This document shows, one piece after another, positions 56,460 to 64,000 of a stretch of DNA of 64,000 nucleotides. The position numbers and the translations under genes were made by a program. Source of the stretch: Dugong dugon (Eukaryota > Chordata > Mammalia > Sirenia > Dugongidae); NCBI GenBank assembly GCA_030035585.1, contig CM057462.1, positions 139,154,734-139,218,733 on the forward strand, read 5' to 3'. Under the pieces are notes generated by a model. The model was given only the letters and a program-made list of their open reading frames with translations. It was not told where the DNA came from and did not search any database. Numbering within the stretch: position 1 is the first letter of the stretch; each line of letters begins with the position of its first letter.

Positions 56460-57480
56460 TCTCCATTAATTCAGCAAACTTTCAGAGAGTGGCTACTACA
56501 TGTGTCTTAGTTATCTTGTGCTGCTATAACAGAAATGCCACAAGTGGATGGTTTTAACAAAGAGAAATTCATTCTCTCACAGTTTAGGAGGCTAGAAGTC
56601 CAAATTCAGGGTGTCAGCTCCCGGGGAAGGCTTTCTCTCTCTGTCGGCTCTGGGGAAAGGTCTTTGTTATTAATCTTCCACTGGTTTAGGAGCTTCTCAG
56701 CACAGGGACCCCGGGTCCAAAGGATATGCTCTTCTCCAGATGCTCCTTTCTTGGTGGCATGAGGTTCCATCTCTCAGCTTACTTCTCTCTCCTTTTATCT
56801 CTTGTAAGATAAAAGGGAATGCAGGCCACACCCCAGGGAAACTCCCCTTACATGGATCAGGGCTGTGACCTGAGTAAGCATTTTGCATACTACCCTAATC
56901 CTTTTTAACATAACATAATCTTGCCTCATTAACCACAGGCAGAGATTAGTATTTACAAGACATAGGAAAATCACATCAGATCACAAATGGTGGACAACCA
57001 CACAATAATGAGAATCATGGCCTAGCCCAGTTGATACAAGTTTGGGGGACACAATTTAATCCATAACAACATATAAGGCACTGCTCTAGATTTCAGGAAA
57101 TAGCAATAAAGAAAACAAAGTCCATGCTTATGGAGTTTACACTCTAGTGGATATCTGACAGATATTAAACAAACACATGAATGTATTATATATCAGATAT
57201 TTATTACTGCCACAGAGAAAAACAAAATAGATTAAGGATGATTTTATATAGAGTGGTTAGGGAAGCCATCTCTGATAAGGTCACATTTGAACAAATCCTG
57301 AAGAAGGTGGGGATGCAAGACATTTCAGAATCTAGGGGAAGAAGATTCCAGGTATAGTAGAAGCAAGAGAAAGTTCTTTGAAGCAGCATGATTGTAGTGT
57401 TCAAGGAGGCTTGGGTAGAGAGTGAGGGGAATAGGTAATGAGGACAGAGAGATAGTAGAGGAAGGTTGTGGGGAAAATCA
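56460..57480 (-). mobile_element. L2 LINE 3' part, split by an LTR-like repeat
   Basis: Reverse L2: ATTAATTCAGCAAACTTTCA then, after the insert, AAGGCACTGCTCTAGATTTC, GAGTTTACACTCTAGTGGAT, GAAGATTCCAGGTATAGTAG. Confidence 0.75.
56505..57066 (+). mobile_element. LTR-like repeat inserted in L2
   Basis: TGTCTTAGTTATCTTGTGCT start, ATTCATTCTCTCACAGTTTA, and end GGCCTAGCCCAGTTGATACA...CAATTTAATCCATAACAAC. About 560 bases; possibly a solo LTR of a MaLR-like family. Confidence 0.6.
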
Positions 57481-58089
57481 TGTACAGTCTTGTAGTTAAA
57501 GTCTCCCTCTGAATGGCATAGGAAGTCATTGAAGGATTTTGACTAGAACTCCACAAGCTCCCTCACCACCCCTCCCATTCATTATCCCAAAGGTAATCTT
57601 TATCTCACTTATAGCACCATCAGTTAGTTTGGTCTGTGCTTGAACTTTATATAAACGGAATCATGCAGTATTTCCTCTTACCTGTCTATTTATTTCACTT
57701 AAATTATATACGAGAGATTCATCTATATTGTTGAATGTAGTTGTAATTTGTTTGTTTTCATTGTTGTAATGAATTTCGTTGTACTAATATAGCACAATTG
57801 TTTAAATGCATTTTGTTATTAATAGACTTTTAGTTTGGCTTTGCTATCATGAACAGTCATGAAGTGTTGCTGTGGTCTTTTTTTTTTTTTATATTTATTT
57901 GGATGAACATATGTTTACATTTTATTTGTGCATCTGCAGATACGTGAAGTTGCTACGTCAGAGGCTATGTGTATATTCAGCTTTAATAAATATTGCCAAA
58001 CTATTTTCCAGCAAGATTGTTGCAACAACTTACGTTCTTATCAACTGTGTTTGTTTGAGAGTTCCAGTTGTCCTGTTTTTTATGCCTTT

Positions 58090-58906
58090 GTGTAATCCAC
58101 CCCACCATGTGCGTGCTGGACCTAGTGACTCACTTCTAACCGGTAGACTATAGCAAAAGTGATGGCATGTTACTTATTAGACTTCTGGCTTCGTTTTGCT
58201 GGCACTCTTGCCATCTTGCTTACTCGCTCTCATAAAGTCAGCTGCTGTGCTGCGACCTGCCCTATGGAAAAGTCCATGTGACAAGGAACTGAGGTCTTTA
58301 GTCCAATGGCCAGTGAGGACGTGAATCCTGCCAACAGCCAGTTAGTGAACTTGGAAGCAGATCCATTTTTAGTTGAGTCTTAAAATGACTGCAGCCTTTT
58401 GAGAGACTCAGAGTCAGAGGACCCCGCTAAATACAAGCAGTCCCCATTCCTAAGTCTGGCTTTAAGTCAAACTTGTATGTAAGTCAGAACGATTAGGTAT
58501 GCTTTGTATCTGTCAGTTCCTCAAATGTTTGTCTTAGTATATAGTGTGCCTTTCTATACCTAAAAAAAGCATTAAAGAAACACTTCCAGATACACTAAAA
58601 CATCTTTAACATAATAATACAACAATAATAATAATGTTTTGATGCGTGTCACAAAGTAGTGCCTGTTTGTTATTATGAACCATCATATGTACCTCGAATT
58701 TGTAATATAAGCTTTACAAAAGTCAGTTCGTCACTGTGGGCTGTACGTAAGTCGGACATTGGTAACCTGGGGACTACCTGTACTCAGATTCCTGTCCTAC
58801 AAGATGTGAGATAAATAAATGTAAGACAATAAGTGCGTATTGTTTCAAGTTGCTACATTTTTAGGGTAATTTGTTACACAGCAATAAATAACTAACACAA
58901 TGACCA
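58090..58906 (+). mobile_element. LTR-like repeat inserted in ancient L1
   Basis: AGTGATGGCATGTTACTTAT, AAAGTCCATGTGACAAGGAA, then after the DNA transposon AAGATGTGAGATAAATAAAT and TTGTTACACAGCAATAAATA. Old MaLR-like LTR text. Confidence 0.6.
58434..58790. mobile_element. Non-autonomous Tigger/mariner-like DNA transposon with TIRs
   Basis: The left end CAGTCCCCATTCCTAAGTCT and right end (reverse) CAGGTAGTCCCCAGGTTACC are diverged inverted repeats. Inside them both ends carry TTTAAGTC/GTAAGTCGG-type text. TA lies at both borders (58428, 58789), as in mariner/Tigger insertions. No transposase ORF. Sits within the LTR-like repeat. Confidence 0.7.
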
Positions 58907-59257
58907 TTTGGATATATTCTTTTGTGATGTTGCTGTCAAGTCTTTTGCCCACTTTTCAGTTGGGCTGTATGCTTGCTTGTTTATTTATTTGTTTGCTTGC
59001 TTATTTATTTACTGATGGAGTTCTCTGAATATTCTGAACATGAATCCCTAACATATATATTGCATATACCTCCTTCTATTCTGTGGCTTGCACTTTTACT
59101 CCCTTAATGTTTTTTGGGGGGAATAGAGATTATTAATTTTAATTTAGTACAATTTATCATTTTTTTTACCTTTTATAGTTAATGGTCTATAGTTAACGGG
59201 CATTTCTGCCTGCCTTAAGGTTATGAAGATATTGATTTATGCCTCCTTCTAAAGAGG

Positions 59258-59452
59258 AGGCCTGGTAGCACAGTAGTTAAGCACTCAGTTACCAACTGAA
59301 AAGTTGGCGGTAGGAATCCACTACCTGCTCGAGGGAGGAAGATGTGGCCATCTGCTTCTCTAAAGATTTACAGCCTTGGAAACCTTATGGGGAAGTTCTA
59401 CTGTGTCCTGTAGGGCCACTATGAGTCAGAATCGACTCACTGGCAATGTTTT
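59258..59452 (+). mobile_element. Afrotherian tRNA/RTE SINE, 190-bp class, in ancient L1
   Basis: GGAGGCCTGGTAGCACAGTA head; CTAAAGATTTACAGCCTTGG middle; GCCACTATGAGTCAGAATCG tail. TCTCCTTCT/CCTCCTTCT on both sides (about 59242 and 59456) is a likely target-site duplication. Confidence 0.92.
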
Positions 59453-59644
59453 TTTCTCCTTCTAAAAGTTTTATTGTTTTACCTTTCACATTTAGATCCA
59501 GTATCCATCTGAAATTGATTACATTTATAGGGCTAGCTAGGAATCAAGATTTATTTTTTCCCATATGGCTATTCAGTGGATCCAGGAACATTTATTGGAA
59601 AGGTCATCCATTCTGCATTGCACGGAGATGTTACATTTGTTATA

Positions 59645-60220
59645 AATCAGGTAATCGTGTGTGTTGAATTGTGCTGTTAACTTGGTTAAACTGGGGACTA
59701 CATTTCTCAGAATCCACCTCTCTAAATGGTTTTCAGTTAGGATTGAGCAGTAGAGGAACTTGCACCAGATTTGGAAGGAGGAAATGATGAAGCAGTCATT
59801 ACTCTTTGAAGGTCTTCTCAGTTCCATATGGCAAGAGACAGACACAGAGATACTGGTAGGTTCTAGCTTATCCTCACTCTTCTTATCTCCATGTCTAACT
59901 TTTCTTTCTGATTTTTGCCCTTGCTGACCAACAGCAGCCTTAGGCCACTACCAGAAGCTTGGCAGTGCACCCACCAAAATGGTAGTACATGGAGACAACA
60001 ATTTGCATAGACCTTCCACTAGTTTCCTCTTCATGACTGCAGCTGCCCGTGTTTGGTTTTTCAGGCATCCCTGCAAGCTTTGACTTTTCCACTCATGCCA
60101 GTAGATCAAGACATCTGGTTAATAACCCCTTCCCTGACCTTCTGATTCCCTTTCCACACAGAAGGCGTTGGCACTGACTGGGTCTAGGCAATGTGAGAGA
60201 GCTTGTCTTTAGTGCAGGCT
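59645..60220. mobile_element. Unassigned insertion in ancient L1, probably LTR-like
   Basis: Interrupts the L1 between two consecutive ORF2 blocks. Phrases such as TGAATTGTGCTGTTAACTTG and GGCAAGAGACAGACACAGAG suggest an old repeat, but no family is assigned. Confidence 0.45.
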
Positions 60221-60660
60221 GATAAATGTGTATGTCTGGGTACGGATCTGAGCTCTCCTTTCTGCACTATTGATCAGTTTTCATATTCTTGCATCAAAAC
60301 CACACTTTCTTAATTATTACTGTTTTATAATAAGTCCTGACATCTGGCAATGTAAGTCCTCCAACTTCGGTTCTTCAATATTGTCTTTGGTATTCTTGAC
60401 CATTTTTATTTCTATATAAATTCTAGAATCATCTTGTCACTTTCCACACCTAAAAAAAAATATGGAATTTTTATTGAGATTGCAGTGAAGCTATAGATCA
60501 ATTGGGGGAAGTTTAGCATCTTTACAACAATGAATAATTAAGGAAAAACAGCATTCTTTTTCCATAACTCTTTGAGAATATACTAGAAAAGGAAAAAATT
60601 TATGAATTTTTTTATGAGGCCAATGTAACATTGATACCAAAATTGGTTATAAGTCTGAAA

Positions 60661-61904
60661 CTCTAATATTGGACAAAATACAATATACAACAATATACTG
60701 TCTGGGTGCAGGAATCTTTTGAGCTCTCTGACAGCCAAACTAGAGCTCTTTCCCTTGCTCCAACAAGGAGGTCACATTTTGCTATGAAATGGAAAGTCTG
60801 CACTGATCCAGGTTGTAAAAATTCCTCAGTATCACAAAGTTCAATACTTCCCTCTCACCAGGGTTCAGGCATTGCCATTCTCCCTCAGATAAATCTTTAG
60901 ACACAAAAGTGGACATCCAGGCTCCAGAGCCACAGCTTTTAGATTTGTAAGAGATGATTAGTTTTCCCTTGGGATTCTCTTGTGGAAAAGGAAAAAGTTC
61001 TAAGAAGACAGAGCCATGGTTCCCATCTTAGCCAGAAAATCCACTGGTGCAGAATGGACCCATAAGGAGCCCCTGGGACCTGCCCCAAGGACCCTGACCC
61101 AAACTCTCCCACTCAGTGCTCCATGGACCCACTGCAGACTGTTATATGGAGACTTAACAATTCAGTTTTTCTTCCTTTGTTTCACTGCACTAGGAGAAGA
61201 GAAAACAAATACTATCCCCCATCTCTGGGGGTGTTTTGAAAATTAAGCCCTCACTCCCCTTGAGGAAGGGGGAACTTCTTATTTAACTGCTAACAATTTG
61301 GGTTCAGTGCTTCTTAATAGGCCATGAAAGACCAATGTAAAAAAGGAGAACTAGGCTTGGAGAAGAGAGGGGGGCCCCCCTCTAAGGAACACTGGGAAAA
61401 GTTGTAGAGGAAAAGATTACCCTGAGGATAAAAGGAGGTTAGGACAAGGTGGAGGAAGTGAGAGGGTTACCAGAGGATGATAAAGAGCCAAGAGGCTGAT
61501 CTCGGTGAGCTTTCCCAGCAGAGAAGAAGACCCAGATGGGTATCCTGGCTAAGATACTTTGGGTGCTTATAAAATTAGACCAAGTAGTCTCTCATCTTGC
61601 TTACAGCAGTGCCTACTCCTTCTGTTCTTTGTCTAGTAACTCTAGCAGATCCCTGGTGCTGTGGGCTATGGGCTCAGCACTCATGGTCCCATCCCCATCA
61701 TTCTGATCCAGCACTGTAAACAGAAAAGAAATTTATGAAGTTTACAGTATGCTTGCCTCTGAACAGGGTTGTTGTTAAGCACCCTTGGACTTGTTCTTGG
61801 AGGGTGATGAAATGAATAATTGGACATCCCTGATCGTGAAAAGTAGTTGGTTAAAGTCCTGTTACCCTAGCATTTTTTTTTTTCTTCTACTCTTATTAAT
61901 CATT
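60661..61904. other. 1.2 kb, no gene recognised
   Basis: GC-richer than most of the window. Two plus-strand open frames of 64 and 76 codons (60706-60900, 61016-61246) show no domain. A perfect 18-base palindrome, AGAGGGGGGCCCCCCTCT, is at 61366-61383. Confidence 0.45.
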
Positions 61905-62385
61905 ACACTAGTAATGACCTTTCCCACTGGAGCACCTGGTGAATTCCTATTCATTCTTGAGGACCAGCTCAAATGTTATCTCTTCTGAGAAGACCTCCTC
62001 AATTCTCACAGGTAGAATCTTTGAATTCTTCCTTGGTGCTCCTATAGCTCTTTTCATTTGCCTCCATTATACCAAAAAAAAAACAAAAAAAAAAACACTG
62101 CTGTCTAGTTGATTCCAACTCATAGTGACCCTACAGGACAGAATAGAACTGCCTCATAGGGTTTCCAAGGAGCAGCTGGTGGATTCAAACTGCCGACCTT
62201 TTGGTTAGAGCTGAGCTTTTAACCATTGTGACACAATTATAGAATTTGTCGAATTATTCTGTAGTTATCTATAAATATTTATTTGCTTACATATATCCTC
62301 CTTAAGGACACCATCTTATTCATATTTTATGTTTCATAAATGGTGCTTAACATATAATAGGATCTTAAAAACCGATGCTGACTTA
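61905..62385 (+). mobile_element. L2 3' part, split by a SINE
   Basis: GACCAGCTCAAATGTTATCT, GAGAAGACCTCCTCAATTCT before the SINE and GGACACCATCTTATTCATAT, GGTGCTTAACATATAATAGG after it. Confidence 0.75.
62074..62236 (-). mobile_element. Afrotherian tRNA/RTE SINE, 155-bp class, nested in L2
   Basis: A-rich tail at 62073-62097, TTGATTCCAACTCATAGTGA, ACAGAATAGAACTGCCTCAT, head TTTTAACCATTGTGACAC. Confidence 0.92.
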
Positions 62386-62394
62386 GCCAGTCTA

Positions 62395-62575
62395 TGGGGA
62401 ACAAGACTAGATAGATAATTTGTGAGGCCCACTGCAAAATGAAAATGAGAGGCCCCTTGTTCAAAAATTAAGAATTTTAAGACAGCAACAGCAGAGCATT
62501 AAACCAAACTTGAGTCCCTCCTGAGCGTGGGGCCCTGTACAACTGCTCAGGTTGTACATCTATTAAGCCATTTTA
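62395..62575 (+). mobile_element. Short non-autonomous DNA-transposon-like repeat
   Basis: GAGGCCCACTGCAAAATGAA, GAGGCCCCTTGTTCAAAAAT and GTGGGGCCCTGTACAACTGC are text of a known kind of small ancient mammalian repeat. Family not assigned. Confidence 0.5.
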
Positions 62576-62909
62576 GATTTGGTAAGACTTGCAATATGAT
62601 ATGAATTCTATCATATTTTATTGGCTCATTTACAGAATGGTTACTAAGCAGCGGCATTTTGGTTTGATATGTCAGCCTTTATGGTAGGACATCATAAAAA
62701 ATAGCTTTATCAAATTATTGTTTATATACAGATTGATAGATACTATGATTTGAAAACAAATATAAATGTTCCATATATTGTACCTATGTTCTTGATTACT
62801 ATGCCCTCTTAATTGTAATTACTGGGAGAAATTACCTTTTAGTATTAGAATGGAGAATAGTTATACTTTCTTCTGAGTTATAGGAATTCCCTGTGGAGCT
62901 TCATATATA
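62576..62909. other. AT-rich, nothing recognised
   Basis: No gene or repeat assigned. Confidence 0.5.
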
Positions 62910-63480
62910 TTATTAACTCTTTCATTCAACAGCTATTTATTGACTATATACTCTGTGCCATGTACTTGACTCAATGCTAGAGATACAGTGGTAAACAGGA
63001 TGTGAACTGTCCTTGAAAAAGAATTGTATATAATGGGAAAGATATACATTAAACGAAGTGTTCAATAAATTGTAACTGCTGCAAAAACTATAATATTGTA
63101 TGACATGGGGTTCTGACCTTATCTGGAGTATAAGGAAGCCTTTTCTGAGGAAATGACATTTAAGCAAGTCCTAAGCTGAATATAAGATAGTGTTAGTAGA
63201 TCAGAGAGGGAAAAGATGCTTTGAAGTGAGCAGAAGGGGAGGGAAGGAATCAGTAACATAGGAGTTGAAAGCAAAAGACCTGAAGTTCACATTAAAGGAA
63301 GTAGAAAACAAAATCTGAATCTGAATTCTTGAGAAGAAAACAGATGGAGGAGTGAGAATCTGAAATATGATGCTGAAGATAAGGTGAAGTTTGGGAAGTA
63401 GAAGAGAAATGGATATTGAAAGAGTCTGTGAAAGGCCATTGGAGCAAAGGCTAAGGTTCACTGATATCAAAATTTTCTAG
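62910..63480 (-). mobile_element. L2 LINE 3' part
   Basis: Reverse L2: TTTCATTCAACAGCTATTTA, AATGCTAGAGATACAGTGGT, then GAAGCCTTTTCTGAGGAAAT and GACATTTAAGCAAGTCCTAA. Confidence 0.75.
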
Positions 63481-63540
63481 CAGACGTGGGAAGAGAATAA
63501 AAACAGATTTCAAAAAACATGTTGATGTTTACCATCACTG

Positions 63541-63751
63541 TATTAGCTTCCTAGGCCTGCTTTAACAAATTACCACAACCTTGATGGCTTAAAAACAGCA
63601 GAAACGTACTATCCTACAGGTCTGGAGGTCACAGGTCCAAAATGGGTCTCATGGTTTTAAACTCAAGGTTTTGGCAGGGCTGCTTCCTTCTGGAGGCTCT
63701 AGGGGAGAGTCTGTTTCCTTGCTTTTTCCACCCTCTAGAAGCTGCCCAGGA
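63541..63751 (-). mobile_element. MaLR-like LTR fragment
   Basis: TATTAGCTTCCTAGGCCTGC, ACAAATTACCACAACCTTGA, CTGCTTCCTTCTGGAGGCTC. Cut on its right by the SINE at 63752; the rest would lie outside the window. Confidence 0.6.
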
Positions 63752-63958
63752 ACCCCAGTGCTGCAATAGTTAAGCACTCAGCTGCTAACAGAAAGGTTAG
63801 TGGTTCGAACTGACCAGCAGCTCTGCAGAAGAAAAGACATGGTGATCTGCTTCTGTAAAGGTTACAGGCTAAGAAACCCTATGGGAAAGTGCTATTCTGT
63901 CCTACAGGGCCTCTATAAATTGAAATCCACTTGGCAGCACACAGCAACAACAACAAAA
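63752..63958 (+). mobile_element. Afrotherian tRNA/RTE SINE, 190-bp class
   Basis: GAACCCCAGTGCTGCAATAG head; CTGTAAAGGTTACAGGCTAA middle; GGCCTCTATAAATTGAAATC tail with (CAA)n at 63943-63957. Confidence 0.9.
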
Positions 63959-64000
63959 ACAGAGGATGCCCACATTCCTTGGCTAATGGTCCCCAGGTAG

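Larger units (their letters stand above)
57490..60660 (-). mobile_element. Ancient L1 (ORF2/3' UTR), broken by nested insertions
   Basis: Reverse L1 text at 57540-58090 (ATAAACGGAATCATGCAGTA; CCAAACTATTTTCCAGCAAG), 58907-59240 (GTCAAGTCTTTTGCCCACTT), 59450-59640 (GATCCAGTATCCATCTGAAA; ATTCAGTGGATCCAGGAACA) and 60220-60530 (GGCAATGTAAGTCCTCCAAC). These are consecutive blocks of ORF2, so one element was split three times. The last 120 bases (60540-60660) are L1 on the plus strand. Confidence 0.8.

Noticed and set aside
60706-61246. Two plus-strand frames (64 and 76 codons) as exons of one gene
   Set aside because: No convincing acceptor/donor pairs at their borders and no recognisable domain.
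1-64000. CRISPR arrays, operons, ribosome-binding sites, phage or plasmid functions
   Set aside because: No regularly spaced short direct repeats or prokaryotic gene structure; the window is clearly mammalian nuclear DNA.

Overview
The window is nuclear DNA from a placental mammal, and its repeats point to Afrotheria, most likely an elephant or close relative. About two dozen tRNA-headed SINEs share a 3' tail (a GTCGCTATGAGTCGGAAT-like motif) with the 3' end of two RTE-class LINEs in the same window. That SINE/RTE pairing is characteristic of afrotherians. Old mammalian repeats (L2, MIR, ancient L1, ERVL-like pol, LTR-like elements) form the background. I see no complete protein-coding gene, no functional tRNA or rRNA gene and nothing prokaryotic.

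Layout. 1-3360 holds the 5' part of an older L1 (minus strand): ORF2 start, ORF1 and a 5' UTR without tandem monomers. 3360-11537 is mostly single-copy DNA with an L2, a MIR, several SINEs and an RTE fragment carrying a YADD reverse-transcriptase motif. It also contains a candidate spliced exon at 5018-5192. 11538-20654 is a full-length L1 of about 9.1 kb (minus strand) with an exact 14-bp target-site duplication. 21930-24160 is a second, longer RTE (minus), itself hit by a SINE and a fold-back element. 25600-27500 is a decayed ERVL-type pol. 27.7-57 kb alternates SINEs, L2, MIR, LTR-like elements and L1 3' ends with single-copy DNA. 57.5-60.66 kb is an ancient L1 broken by nested insertions, including a small TA-flanked inverted-repeat DNA transposon. 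60.66-64 kb holds L2, LTR-like and SINE copies.

How the parts work together. The RTEs encode (now broken) endonuclease/reverse transcriptase, and the SINEs carry the RTE tail, so they were presumably mobilised by RTE enzymes. The large L1 is the most informative object. Its endonuclease residues are intact, but ORF1 has two premature stops and ORF2 has one frameshift and two stops, so this copy cannot act by itself. Its architecture is unusual: a 5' UTR with 4.4 copies of an exact-period 266-bp GC-rich monomer, a 431-nt inter-ORF spacer containing a 63-codon ORF that ends in an ATGA overlap with the ORF2 start, and a 1.5-kb 3' UTR containing three copies of one sequence module. Other L1 copies in the window have one or two copies of that module, so the 3' UTR seems to have grown stepwise.

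Limits: repeat family names come from recognition, without database comparison. Repeat ends are generally good to about 10-20 bases. 'Single-copy' means only that I did not recognise a repeat.
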